A stretch of DNA of 64,000 nt from Neurospora crassa OR74A (lineage: Eukaryota; Ascomycota; Sordariomycetes; Sordariales; Sordariaceae). The translations under genes and the position numbers were made by a program. The stretch lies in contig NC_026507.1 of assembly GCF_000182925.2 (NCBI RefSeq), forward strand, positions 1,798,001 to 1,862,000, written 5' to 3'. Position 1 is the stretch's first letter. Every line of letters begins with the position of its first letter. The notes under the pieces were generated by a model, which was not told the origin of the DNA, did not search any database, and saw nothing but the letters and a program-made list of their open reading frames with translations. Of this stretch, positions 36,791-49,129 are shown in pieces.

Positions 36791-39700
36791 AGCCGGGGGT
36801 GCAGGGGGCCGGCGAGGTCCCTGCAAAAAAAAATATTATTTGATATTAAAAAGAATAAAATATTAAAAGTATTATTTAATACTTTAAATTAGTAAGAAAA
36901 TATTATTTAATTTAAATATTTAAAATCTTTTATTACTTTAAAGTAGGGTATATCTATGGGCGTTTCACTGTCTTCGTTGGCCACATCAGGCTCCGGCCAA
37001 GGAACGACTATTTTAAACTCGGGACTCACGTCCGAGGCAGAAAAATAGAATATCTCGCGACACTGAGGGCGTTGGCAGATGCTTCGTTGCAGCCGGACTT
37101 GGTCGGCTAATTCTCCCATTCGTCTTCTGCGGAAGGCGTCATGGTGTCTTACGAGCATCTCCTTACTTTCCGTTGCCTTCGATTCCTACTGCTGTTCTTC
37201 GCCGCCCCATGGTGCCCTCCAATATGTGTTCAACGGTTACCGATTTTACCTCTTTAATCTCAAGGCTGAAACTGTGGTTTTGTACCTACGTCAAGGTCTT
37301 TCAATGTTTGGAGAATGATCAACACGCGCATCACATCATATAATTCCCCTGGTGTAGTTGACAACTAGGTAAATATTTATCTTCGCTGCCGATAACACAT
37401 CCGTCCCAATAATCACGTGTCACGATGCGTACTGACTTGCAGAAGCTATTATACATTACACACGTGCATGAAGCTGCGTATGTACATATACACTATACCT
37501 GCACGCTACATAGTGTAATTATCCACTCCATTGTGACTTTACTCGGCTCGTTCGTCCTTCGAGCAAAAAGCCAAGGAGCCGGGTCCTCTCTATTTTTAGT
37601 GCCAAGCAGGAAGGGCGGTGGTGATCGGCAAACGGAATACTATGGTAGAGGACGGAGCAGATCTGATTTTTTTTTCTTTCCCTCGTTGCTTGTGATGTCT
37701 CTCTATCGCTGAGTGGTTGGTCGGCTCGGCAACATCCTCCTATCACAAGTAAAACAAAAGAAAGAAAAAAAGAGAAAAAAGCTTTCCCATCTTGAGACTG
37801 CAAACTTTCCCATTCGATCTTTCCCCGATATGGAACTTTCTCCACTTTGCCATTGCTGTTCTTAGTGATACATATGTACCTAGGTATCTGTGTGTAAGAA
37901 TTACAGTACATGTTCGCAGCACGGCAACATGGAATTGAATATACCTACAACGAACTTCCGGTTGACAGTTCCTTCGTTAACGGACATGGACATATACCGT
38001 ATTACTCGATATCGGGCTTCAGGAAGGCGCTTTGTACGCAGGCATAAGGAGGGTTAAAGGTGTAAAGAAGCAGCAAGAAGCATGTACATAGTTGACTGAC
38101 ACATTTAACCCTGCTTATACCTGCGCAAACTGTGCCTTCCCGAACCTCAGTTTCGAAACTATACGGTAGTAGGTATATAATAAACGCAGAACTAGAGGTA
38201 GTTCTACTACGCAGTAGACGGGGCATGCGTCTAGCCACGCCTTCTCATTCTCCCCCCGCGAGAAGATCAACTGTAATGAGCCTTGATGATCACAAGCTCA
38301 TCACTTCTCTTTGACCGAACTCCGATAAGCTCAGATACTCTTTCCACATCGTCCACATAACAGGCAACATAGTACCTATACTGCAGGAAGTCGAGAACAT
38401 CACAAATAGGTAAGGTACTCAGTGGCAAGTCAAACACCGGCCAGTACCTAGGTATCACAGTCACTTTGCAGGTGTCAGAAGGCAAATGTGTTTCAACTGG
38501 ACCCTTTAAGCCTGACAGGATCATCTTGGATTTCAGGGCATTTCTAGGTACGGTAGCTGTCTAATTTGTCCGATGTCGAGTGACTATTCCGTCAAACGAG
38601 CCGCTTTCACCAAAAGGACTTCTTCTCGTAGACATGATGGGGGCTATGTTGCTGCTTGAAGGATAGGTATCACAAGGTCTGCAATGTGTCTGTCCATGCA
38701 CCTTATGCTATTGCTGGAGTCTTCGCTTTCATTCCTCTTCCGACTATTTACCGCGCCGCGTGGACGACGTCGTACAAGTTCGTCGCATGGACTCTTCACG
38801 AGTGGCGAGTTTGTCGTTGCAGAGGGATACATTGAGAACAGATCGGGGGTGACTTGAGAAATCTGAAAGGGAGTGTGGGTTAAGAAGTAAGATGCGCTGG
38901 GTCATGCCGTTGGGAATCTTCATAAACTCCCTCTGGCGATGATGGTTTGTCATCTCTCGATCAACGTCTACCTGCTGCTTTTGCAGGATCATCGCCATAA
39001 GATTTTGCCTGTTGACGCCGTCATTCTGTGTGCCTGTTTGCCGCCTGCTCACTCTACCTTCTGACTCTACCTTCTTGTCACATGTCCTTGGGTAGGTAGC
39101 TTCGGATGCCGGACAATGGGAATTGTTACAGCCCGTCAGAGATCTCGTGGACGCTTGAAGGACGCGAATCTAGAGCGGTTGAGATGCTGCTCTCATAAAC
39201 GTCAAGTCCAGACCAAAATGTCTACCGTGTACCTAAACTCGTATATGCCAGGCGGTGGGTAAAGGCCATTGACTTGCACATAATGCACCCAAGAGAATAG
39301 ACCAACATAACATATGAGTTATTCAACCACGCAGCTCTTGATGTATGAGTTTGACAGTCATGACAATCCGCTGTGGGTATAGGCGCTCCTAAATGTGAAG
39401 GCTCAACACCATACGACGTTCGAGTACGCGAGGTCCTGCGCTTGAGATCACATTGAATGCAATATGCTCTTTGCTGCTTTCTCTCCCTTTGTCTGCCTGG
39501 ATTTTACAACTCGGAAAAGGGTTCGAAAACAATTATGAATGCAAAATCATTGCGATTGCATGCGTATAACAGATCTATGTTCATACCTCTACATATGTAG
39601 AGGTAGGAATAGACTCCGCTTTGTTCAGCGTTCCTATGAAATTTCGGAGTCCTGTAACTCATCAACTCTACCTAGTCTAGGTAGGTAACGCCCTTTGCAA

Positions 39701-39862
39701 CATTAACTATATTCCATGTGATCCTACCTCTGCGAATGTTTCTCGTAAAATCATCATCCAAAGTTGGTCATGGAAGTTCACCTTCTCAGTTCCGTACATA
39801 GTAGGTACAGCACCCATGCATGTGCCTTGCAGTTGAGTGTGGAAAAGTCGTAGGTACCACTA

Positions 39863-40115
39863 CCGTAGAAACTCGAGAAATTGGCAATAGCCAATCTCCT
39901 CTTTCAGCGCCGGGCAGGGCATAACGCGGCGCTCTCTAAGCCAGCATATGTAAGTATATGTATCTGTCCAGTTAGTAAAATCTCGAGGACGTTACCTACC
40001 ACCATAACTTACATGCGTTACAAGACACAATATCGGACTTGCCCTGTACAGATACGCCTCCTGCTCGGCGCTGAAAGAGGAGATTAGCTTTTGCCAATTT
40101 CTCGAGTTTCTACGG
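39863..40115. mobile_element. MITE copy 1: 253-bp element with 56-bp terminal inverted repeats, TA-flanked
   Basis: The left arm 39863-39918 (starting CCGTAGAAACTCGAGAAATT) is matched as reverse complement by 40060-40115 with three mismatches in 56. TA dinucleotides flank both ends (39861-62 and 40116-17), the target-site duplication expected of Tc1/mariner-type elements. There is no open frame, so any movement would need a transposase in trans. A second, diverged copy lies 475 bp to the right. Confidence 0.85.
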
Positions 40116-40589
40116 TATGCTCTTGATGCCCCATCAAACGCATGCAAAGACACTATGACTAACAAGATGGGCCTCGCGAGCCCACATTGCTTTCACTTTC
40201 AGTACATAAGGTAACTATGCAGCTGCGAGTTTGACAAGAGGCGTGGGGATATAATATATGCCGGCCATGTAGACGGGCATGTATCTATCAAGGTGTCTGT
40301 CTTCATTCTGCCTGCACCCGCCACTGCTGGACTGGGCTTCCCCATTAATGGTAGAAGGTCTTCCCTGATATTGACCGCAACCGTATCCCTATCAACACTT
40401 AACCGCGCGTCTTCCAGAGCCAACAGACGGGAACATGTAGGCAAGCTGTAGAGTACCTCTGTGTTCCAATCAACAGTGCTTGATACGTTAGGAACCTGAG
40501 GGATTTTGAAGAGACTCGAGCAGTCTGCAAGATTGGATCTGCCTTACATCTGCGTAGGAAAGGAAGGTGTCTAATTCCGCACACTTGTA

Positions 40590-40840
40590 CCAAAGAGACT
40601 CTCGGATTTTGCCACAATCGTCGTATTGAGCGCCGGGCAGGGCGTGTACGAGCGCTCTATCAGCCAGCATATGCCAGCAGATGTGTCTAACCAGTTAGTG
40701 AAAACTTGAGAACGTTGCCCTCCACTCTAACTTGGTGCCCTTTCACGTACAGACACGGGTTTGTCCTGTACAAATCTGCCCCTCCACCCGGCGCTCGTAG
40801 AGGGAGGAGATTCGGGGGCAAGTTTCACGAGTCTCCACGA
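40590..40840. mobile_element. MITE copy 2: diverged 251-bp relative of copy 1, TA-flanked
   Basis: Same order of blocks as copy 1: a terminal CAAAGAGACTC arm, then GAGCGCCGGGCAGGGC, GCCAGCATATG, CCAGTTAGT, GTCCTGTACA, CCCGGCGCTC and a terminal GAGTCTCCACGA arm. TA flanks both ends (40588-89 and 40841-42). The length (251 against 253 bp) and colinearity show common origin. The arms no longer pair well, so this copy looks older or more mutated. Confidence 0.75.
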
Positions 40841-43800
40841 TACGCCCGAGTTTGCATAGTCGTCTAGCCCAGAAAACCGATATGGAGCTATTGACGTTGA
40901 CTGCGACTCAACACTCCCCTGGCAGTCGGCAGATTACCTACTTCTAGGCTGCTACGTCATGTATAAATGTTGAGCAAGCGTCAGACTTGGGATGGATCAG
41001 CTATCACATGTCAGAAATCTGATTTTAAAGAACATCAGATAAGCTAGGTATCAAATGTCGCGGGACGCTGTTACAGGCGCAGCGCTTAAGCTCGATGATC
41101 GAGAATCCTTTTTTAGCGACATCACATCCCGCAATGACTCCGAGAGGTCGGAACTCGGGGTCAGGCAGAGCTTGGCAGGCAAACTGTACCTAGGCTCAAC
41201 GAATGGAAAGGGCCAGAACGCCGATGAGGTGTTTTGCGGTTGATTGCGTATCGGGAGAGGTTCGTGCAGTCTGCAATGCTTCAATATGTTTGCTCGAACA
41301 CGGCAGAAGAATCAGCTAGATCCCGAGTCCCAGGTTTTCCCCGAGACATGGCCGTAGTGTAGTTTGGCGGAAGGGGGCTATTTCCGATACATTGGTACCT
41401 TTTGTCACATGCTGGCAGGGTCGGCGTTGTTTCTCGTGACTTTCCTGAACGTCCTGGGTGACGGGGACGCTGAGGGCAGCGGTCTTTCCCAACTTCTCCC
41501 AAACATCAGCCACCAGGGAAGGGAGAGTCCACACCCAGAATCCAACCTTGTGTACTTGACTCCCAAACCATATCCTCGTAGGGCGCACAGACCAGCCTTG
41601 GGCTGTGTGTTTTCAGCGTGGTAAGGAAAAGGGCAGACCTTACTCGACTTCGTAAAGCGGTCGAGACTTTCGGTGATCGGAGCTGTGAACTGATATCTTG
41701 ACGTGGTGAAAAGGGAGGATAGGTTTGAAAGCCATGGCTGTTGTCGAAGCTCTGCAAGCGAAGAACAATTTCTCTTCCCGGTGCCAATAGACCTTTAGAG
41801 TGCCCTTGTTTTGCCCTTGTTCTCCTCCAACAAAGGCCCCTCGTTAACAAACTGTATAGCAAGTCGCCAAACCAACTTCAACTTCCAATGTCGCATATTG
41901 ATGTTGACACAACTCGGCGTCGAAGGCTGTACGGTGCCCTCATTTCCGCGAAGCGACGGAAGGCCCGGCTTCATCTCGGGCTCCGGCGTGCCGAACCGAA
42001 ACATCAGGTCGGATATTATATCCTCTGCGTCCTTTCACCGCGAGTACTCGGCTGGCAGACAGTTATGTTCAGTAACAGGCCTTACCGGGCTGAGTGTCCA
42101 GCCCAACGTTCAAAGGTTTGTCTGCGGGATGGGATGTTCAAACTATGCCTGTTGTACTCTTTGGGTACTTTGTCGTTGTCCCCTTTACTTTCCTTTTGTG
42201 AACGGTAACATGAGCGGGAGCGTCTTGTCCGTTGTTTTGTCTCTTTCTGGATTCACCGTCGACGAGACTGAAACCGCATGTGGTGCAGGCCGCCTGGGTA
42301 TCTAGGTACCTTCAGGTAGTTATCTCCATCCTTGACCGTAGCTTCCCGTACCTACCTGTTCCAAGTTAAGTTGTTCTTGGAGACTTTCCAGCGTGGTTGC
42401 TCCTTCCGTATTCTCTACTCCTTCTGTCTGCCCCGTGCTTTTTGCTCCTCTTTCGTTCCTTCCATTCCATCACCTCTTGTCATTTTGTGGGTTTCTCCCC
42501 CTTCTGGCCCTGCTCTGCTTTTTCTCTTCGCTGTGCTGCTTTTGTGCTGCTTTCTTCCATGTTAACAGTCTTAGTACACCCTTAGACGATTTCCCCCTCA
42601 TTGCTTTGGGCCTCCTTTGCCTGGTCTGGCATGGCCTTGCTTGCCTGTAAGGAAAAACATCAGCCTTTTCGTTTGTGACGCTTTTACCAAGGCAATTGCT
42701 GACAAGGATCATTTGCGAGACGAGCTCCGAGCCGAAAGCGAATGGTAAGATGGCGACGGTTGTTTTTGCGTGTTTGAGGATGGAGTGATTGGTAATCTTG
42801 ATGAGGTCATGGAGAGCTTATGGTGAATTGGTGGTCTAAGCCAATGACCAGAAGGCTAGATGTGAAACGGGAGGATATATTTGTAGGAGAGTGGGAGTGA
42901 GAGACAAGTTGTTACGACACTCATGGAGCATCACCAGAGAAAGTACTCGGACTGTCTCATTGTGAGCATGTGAGTGGACACTTGCTCTCATTGTAAGTTC
43001 TGGAGTTCAGAGCAAGCTGTTTGCTGTTGGGTTCCTTCGTGAGACCTGTGAGATCATGGATGCCAAATGGGACGAAGAGGCTAGGTATGTGTGAAGGTAA
43101 GGTTGTTCGCTGACACTCATAGTTGCCAGAGGACGTTTGCGAATACTCTTTTCGTGATGGCACGTAAGAGTCGAGTTCAACCCGGAACGAACATATATAC
43201 GTTCGACACCCTCAGATCACTAACAAACCAACTTTGTTCTTCTTGAGTTTCCGCAATCAATCATCAAGAATATGTAGACAAGGTTGGCTAACCAGTATCA
43301 ATACAGAAAGCAAGTGCTGTTCCAACACAGTAGCACTACGAGATACCTCACGGATGATCCGCGTATGCACGTGCTCAATACCAGCAGTTTCAATGAGGAA
43401 GAAGTTCAGTTCGGATGTAATTGACCTTGTGACGAACATGGCCACCCAACAAATGGACATCTGCCACTAATCAGCCTCGAGTCTAACTCGTGACAAATTG
43501 ATTGGCCGGTCAAGGATTGATGCAAACTGGAATTGGCAAGTGTGGTCCAGCGTAACAAGAGTGCTGAGTTTGGACGCTTTCATATGAAGGACGTCGTCAC
43601 TATATACCTACCACCTCCTTTTCGCTGCCTCACCGTCCGCGAAGATAGATAGGGGTACAGAAAGGCGATAATAGACGGTGAAGAGAAGCAGTAAAGATAT
43701 TCCACAAACCCAACAAAAATCATTGGACGGGTATAAGTGCTTGTTGACCGCTCCACGCTTATCCCATTGAAGCCGAGCGTCTTTCTCTGGCATCGGTGCT

Positions 43801-44468
43801 TGACCCCTGCGAGACGAGACCAGGAGAGACAAAGTGCCGTCGAGGCTCTGGAAAAGCAGCGGGTCCACACCCCTGTCTTATCGCTTATCAGTGACAGCGC
43901 AGGACGTCAGCGCATTGGCCGACGTGCTGTCCGCCCCCATCGCCGCCCGCCCCTAAAGTCAGTCAGGCCAACCGAAGACCATTGGATCCCATCCAGCCAG
44001 ACAGTGAATCACCAAGGCGCCGCGGTCGAGGTGCTCGTATTGGATCTTTTTTTTGTCATGATTCTGTTGTTGCTGCACCGCTAAAACTCCCAAGCACGCC
44101 GGTGGCGGAACCTGAGGCGACTCCTGAATCCCAACAACTTCAGTTATCATATACGGCCGACAGCAGAGAGGTAGGTGCGTGTCTCTCCTGTGTCTTCGAG
44201 CGCATCTGGGTCTATTACCGGTAGCTGACCTCCCGCCTCTTGTTTCCATCAAAAGCACCAGCGACTTTCTCATCGATTGCCAATCACCTCTTCCAAACCT
44301 CTTCGCGACGACACAAGAGACTCAAACCGAAGGCTCCTTGTTGCCCATTCTTCCCACCCGCTCCATCGAACGAGACTAGTCCGGTGGCGGACCTCAAGAC
44401 GAAGCCCGATTTGCTTGTCACCAATCATCGACCAGCGGAGGAAGACTTTGATTGGGAAAGACTTCGAG

Positions 44469-46215
44469 ATGTTTTCCGCATTCACGGGCAGGTCGCCAGC
44501 TCCCGCTGCCGTACCCGCAGATGGTAGTGCTCCTGCGGCCGAGGAGCATCCGAGCGATGGAAACAAGTTGTCGACCTTTCTCTCCATTCTAAGGAAGTGA
44601 GTAGCCATCAGACGCGCGCATGGGGAAAGCAAGCTTCGCGCCCAAAGGTTGAAGAGCGCCTGCTCGCCATCATGTGAAAGACTTGCGCATGCGCAAGCCC
44701 AACACCGGCGATGCTGGTGTTATTGCCCAAAGCGGTGTCTTGGCGTCTTTCGGTACGACGATACAGTTGCTAACCCCATATGTCCCCATCACCTAGATTC
44801 ATTGGTGTCGCCGATCTCGCCTCTGTACGCTTCTCTCTCCCTTCGCAGCTTCTCGAGCCAACACCCAACCTCGAATACTGGAACTATCTCGATGCGCCGA
44901 ACGCCTTTGTTGCGATTGGCACCGCAGACGAACCGGTCGATCGTATGCTGGAGGTGCTGCGGTTCTGGTTCACCAAGGATCTGAAATATGCAAAGGGGAA
45001 GCCTTGCAAGCCATATAACTCTTGCTTGGGGGAGTTCTTCAGGGTAAGTTTTCAACCATGGATCAGAGGGCGGCAAAAAGCTGACTGATTGGCCTAGTGT
45101 AACTGGGAAACAGATGATGATGCCCCAAGGATCAACACCAAGGCTGCAGAGGACACCATCAGCCGGCCCTCGAGCGTCAAATCCGGCAGCTCCCGCGCCG
45201 CATCTACAGTATCCGTGCCCGCCACGAACCCGAAGCCGTCGAAACCCGTCAGGATCTCCTACCTGACCGAGCAAACGTCTCACCACCCTCCTGTCAGCGC
45301 GTTCTATATCGACTGCCCAGAGAAGGGCCTGCACGCCAAGGGTTTCGACCAGATCACAGCCAAGTTCACCGGCACCTCGATCAAGGTGATGCCCGGCGAG
45401 CACAATCTTGGCATTTTCATCACGCTGGAGAAGAGGAACCACGAGACATACCAGTTGACACATCCTCCTGCCCACCTTGGAGGTATCCTCCGTGGTGCGC
45501 TAAGCGTCACGGTCGGCGATATGGCCTATATTACCTGCCCGGAAACGAAGCTCAAGGCGATTCTCCGCTACTACGACGACGGTTGGCTGGGCCGGACCAC
45601 GAACAAGGTTGAGGGCATCATCTTCAAGTACGACCCTGAAAACGACGACAAAATGCAGATCAAGGATGTACCGCAGGAGGACATTCTGGTGCGTCTCGGT
45701 GGTCCTTGGAAGGAGAAGGTGGTCTTTACTGTTGGTCCCAAGCCTTTGGTAAGTTTCGTCATGATGTTCACCTCCCCCAATCCCATCCCACCCGTACTAA
45801 TACCACCTTTTCCCCTCTTCCATAGGAATCCCACCCTCCTGATCAACAAACAACCATAATCGATATCGCCCCCCTTTCCGTGGCCCCCAAGGTCCTCCCG
45901 CCCACCGAGCAGCAACTTCCCAACGAGTCCCTCACCTTGTGGGGTAAAGTGACAGAGGCGATTCTTGCCAAGCAATTTTCTCGCGCCACGACGCTGAAGC
46001 AGGAGCTCGAGGAGGCCCAAAGAGAAAAGGCTCGCGAGCGCGAACAGAAGGGAGAAAGCTGGCAGCCCGTCTTTTTCGTGACGGCGACCGATAAGGCCGG
46101 TAAACCGGCGCTGACGGAGAAGGGACGGGAGGTGCTCAAGAGGGCGCAGGCGGGGGATTGGAGTTTGGATGGGATTTTTGAGAAGGATGCAAAGGCTGCG
46201 GACGCTGCCAAGTAA
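44469..46215 (+). CDS. Oxysterol-binding protein homologue (Osh/Kes1-type), 471 residues
   Basis: Lipid-transfer protein of the ORP family that exchanges sterol or other lipids against PI4P between membranes. Exons: 44469-44596, 44797-45043, 45098-45748, 45826-46215. Introns are GTGAGT...CCTAG (200 nt, branch CTAAC), GTAAGT...CCTAG (54 nt) and GTAAGT...CATAG (77 nt, branch ACTAAT); all phases match. After splicing, LSILRK joins FIGVADLASVRFSLPSQLLE, the start of the ORP core. The family signature EQTSHHPP is at residues 183-190. KPYNSCLGEFFRCNWE spans intron 2. The C-terminus has the usual Lys/Glu-rich helix and WQPVFF. There is no PH domain, FFAT motif or ankyrin repeat, so it is a short Kes1/Osh4-like form. 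Convergent with the Vps74 gene. Confidence 0.93.
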
Positions 46216-47638
46216 GTGTAAAGCGATAGTAGATGTTCGCACTTGGCGCGGCTTAGAGAGGAAGAGAGACTTGGTCTCTCTAGGATGCATGGTCCAGAAT
46301 GGGATGTGTGTGTGTGTGTGTGTGTGTATGCTAGGAAAGAGGGAGTGAGGGGGCTGTATGATTGGCTATGTGGAGTTGTTCTTATAGCAAGAGGGCAGGA
46401 TATACTTGTATAGAAGGGGACGACGGCGTCGATGCATAGGAAGCAGCTGTTGCTGGGATTCTCATTTTTTTTTTCATCAGTCTCGCTTTGCTTTTCGGTT
46501 TTCCTTTTCTTGGTACAGGGGATGGATGGATGGAACGGGTTTTGGGAGTTCGCACTATAATTTACTTTTAAACAGGAACAACAGGATCGGTCTCGGTTGA
46601 GCTGGAAATGCCTCAAAGAGGAGGCTCGTAAATCACCCACCCTACGGCCTAGACGAGATCTACAGGTCGTCATGACATTATAAATATATATATATGTGTG
46701 TGTGTACGTGTGTATGGAGTGGGTTGTCGCTGTTTTCGATATGTGAGGTGATGAGCTTAATCGTGGAGTGAAACTGTATTATAGCTAGATGACAGCATGG
46801 ATTTAAAGTCAGGGTACACATGTGGCTAAACGACTGAACAAAGCATATGCCTTTTTTTTCGTACCCATCACTGAAAATTTAGCTATTTTGGTTGCCATGG
46901 GGTTACCGCCACCGTCTTTCTCTAACCTAATCCTGTTCATATTCCATTACTTCCATGATAAAGTAAGAGGTGTAGTAGACGTACAGAAAACGTGCAGCAT
47001 CAATCAATGTGTGAGACCACTACACTACGCTTTCGCCCCGGTCGACGCACTCATCCCTTCATTGTCATATTTTTCTTTTTTCCGTTCTTTTTTGATTTTC
47101 GCATCTTCGCTTCGCCTCATTGTCCATCGGTATCTGCCCACCTATCCACACCAATCCTCTCATATCCTCCAAGTAAAACCCAAGCCTCTTACCATCTCCA
47201 ACCCGTCCTCCTCCTATTCGACCTCGAAGAGAGTAGTAAGTGGGAGACCAAAAGAGGGAAATTAAAAAAAATGTTCATCATCATACCTACCCTACCATAC
47301 AAGGAGACGAGGTGAAGATATTAAGTAAAATAGTAGGCCCTTCTGCGCGGTTGCTTCGCTGGTGTGATAGAGTGAATCAGGTAAAATGCGCTGCGTCCTC
47401 CGTGTTGTTGGATCAGGAAGGCCGGCCTTGACTGACCCCTTGCCCGCTCGCTCGCTCGAAGACCCAGCGCCCACCCACCACCCCTTGTTCGTAGTGTAAT
47501 CGTGAAAAGGCTTCCTTCCCCCGACTTTCACTCACTCAGCACAACACATCATCATCATTCTCGCTTTTCGGGGTGTCTCCCACGCTTGTCCTCAATGGCT
47601 GGGCTGTTTGCTTTCTCACAATTCCCGCCGTGCGCCAT
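46216..47638. other. Intergenic, convergent 3' ends
   Basis: 3' regions of the oxysterol-binding gene and the Vps74 gene. Contains a TG tract (46305-46328) and AT/TG repeats at 46684-46712; no gene seen. Confidence 0.6.
46305..46328. repeat. (TG)n microsatellite
   Basis: Twelve TG units about 90 bp after the stop codon of the oxysterol-binding gene, probably in its 3' UTR. Confidence 0.9.
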
Positions 47639-49129
47639 TTAGAGCAGGGAGTCAAGGCGAGTGAATACGCTCAAGCAAGCCGCCACGACTTCGAGCTGGA
47701 GTTCCTTGTCCTTTGCTTTGTTGACCTCCTGTTTGTTTGGTGAGCATATGTTAACTAAAATTCTCGCTTGAACAGTCCGCTCGGTTTTTTTTTTTGGAGG
47801 GGTTCTTTTTTCTCCCTCTTCCAACAGAACCTCTTGGATAAGAAATCATACAAACGTACCTCATTAATAACTTGCGGCAAGTTCGCCCCCACACCACCAT
47901 TCCCACCAGGCAACGGCCTCGCCGCAAACGGCCACTGGCTGTACTGCAGCAACAGCTCGTCCGCCATGGAAAAGGCGTTTTCCCTCGCCTCGTGGCCGAG
48001 GGTACTCAGCGCGTTCTCGAGCACGTTGGCTGCGTGCGCCGCGCACACCATGGCGATTGTCCGCACGTACCGGAACTCGAGGTCCTCGGGCAGGTACTGG
48101 GTCGGGGTGAGCACGACGGTGCGCTGCGTCAGCACGTTGCGCACACGCCGTCGGATGTCCTCCTTGGCGGCGCCCTCGACGACGGGGTGTGTGGCCATGT
48201 CGAACAGTAGGAAATTGCGCTTTTCCGTGCGCAGGATGCCCTTGTCGACCAGACCCTTTGCGAGCCGCTCGCGGACTTGTTTCAGTTGGTAGCCGATTTT
48301 CATGAGGTTCCAGGTTTCGCCTGTGGTATTAACAGGTCATGTCAGCACGTTTGCTTCCGCTTGGGTGTGCACGATAGACATGGGGGGAATGGAGATGGGG
48401 CAGTGACGCAAACACGTACCGCTCATCAAGTCAATCCAGGAGCTGACGCTCATCTTCTCGCTCGTCTTCATCATCTTCAGGGCCTCGTCCAGCAACACCT
48501 CGCCCGTTAGAGTGTCGTCAATGACTTCGATGATTCGGTCCGCCAGGGGGAAGCGCCGCCGGGAAGAGTCTTTTTGCATACTGATGCGGCCGCGGAAGGC
48601 CAGCTCGAGAACAATGCATCCACGAAGAGCATAGGAGATGTTGTCGTTCCAGAACGAAAGGTAGCCCTGATGGGGGTTGTCTTGTTAGCCATGTCGTCTC
48701 TCGTCGTGCCCAGGTTCCGAATTCCGAATCATGAAAACAGTCCAAGGAGCAGCACGTGGCGAACGTCAATATCGAGTCCAGCCATAGTCAGAAGATAGCC
48801 CTTTGGTAGGCCCCTACAACATACAAAGGGATAGTGTAGCGAGCGAGACTGAGAGAAAGAGAGACGTGGAGACAAACCTCGCGATCCTTGATGCCAAGCA
48901 ATAAGACCTCCTCCATCAGCGTTAGCTTGGGTTGCTTGCTCCTCTCTGCGCTCTCGCTCAGGTCGCGGGGATCGAAGGCAATCCTGTGTCCGTTCTCGCC
49001 CGTCTCGTAGCTCGTGTCGGGCCCAACGTCCCTCGTGTCGGAAGCGCCGCCGCCGCCGCCGCCGCCGCCGACGTCGCTGCTGCCTCCTCCCGCGCCCCTG
49101 CGCCGGGTCAAGCCTGATGTTGATGCCAT
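47639..49129 (-). CDS. vps74: Vps74/GOLPH3 family Golgi PI4P-binding protein, 349 residues
   Basis: Cytosolic adaptor that binds PI4P on Golgi membranes and retains glycosyltransferases there. Exons: 49129-48878, 48666-48420, 48320-47860, 47728-47639. Donors are GTTTGT, GTACGT and GTACGT; acceptors are ATCAG, CACAG and AACAG; phases agree throughout (1050 nt). The N-terminal tail (residues 1-60) is disordered with a Gly run from a GCC microsatellite. The GPP34 domain starts at [20 protein letters not shown]. The Trp and Arg used for PI4P binding are visible in [12 protein letters not shown]. Further conserved blocks are [53 protein letters not shown] and the C-terminal [16 protein letters not shown]. 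Length matches the yeast protein (345). The first donor, GTTTGT, is slightly unusual. Confidence 0.94.

Larger units (their letters stand above)
26100..36940. other. AT-rich RIP-mutated block
   Basis: Base composition changes sharply from about 26.1 kb to strongly AT-rich, TpA-dense DNA with CpA almost absent while CpG persists. That is the footprint of C-to-T change at CpA on both strands (RIP), a genome-defence process known in Neurospora and relatives that acts on duplicated DNA. Ordinary composition returns at about 36.94 kb. An island at about 36.42-36.83 kb is far less affected. The dominant content is a mutated Helitron (28.1-35.4 kb). From 26.1 to 28.1 kb I recognise nothing beyond tandem repeats. 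Such blocks are usually heterochromatic. Confidence 0.85.
36940..44468. other. 7.5-kb gene-free region right of the RIP block
   Basis: Normal base composition. I see no gene with a recognisable product; open frames are short and overlap on both strands. A minus-strand frame at 36907-37158 crosses the composition boundary. The MITE pair lies at 39.9-40.8 kb. The last part is the promoter and leader of the oxysterol-binding gene. Confidence 0.5.

Noticed and set aside
41741-42305. Overlapping 155- and 164-codon frames
   Set aside because: No motif, no splice support, two different frames on one strand overlapping each other; probably non-coding.
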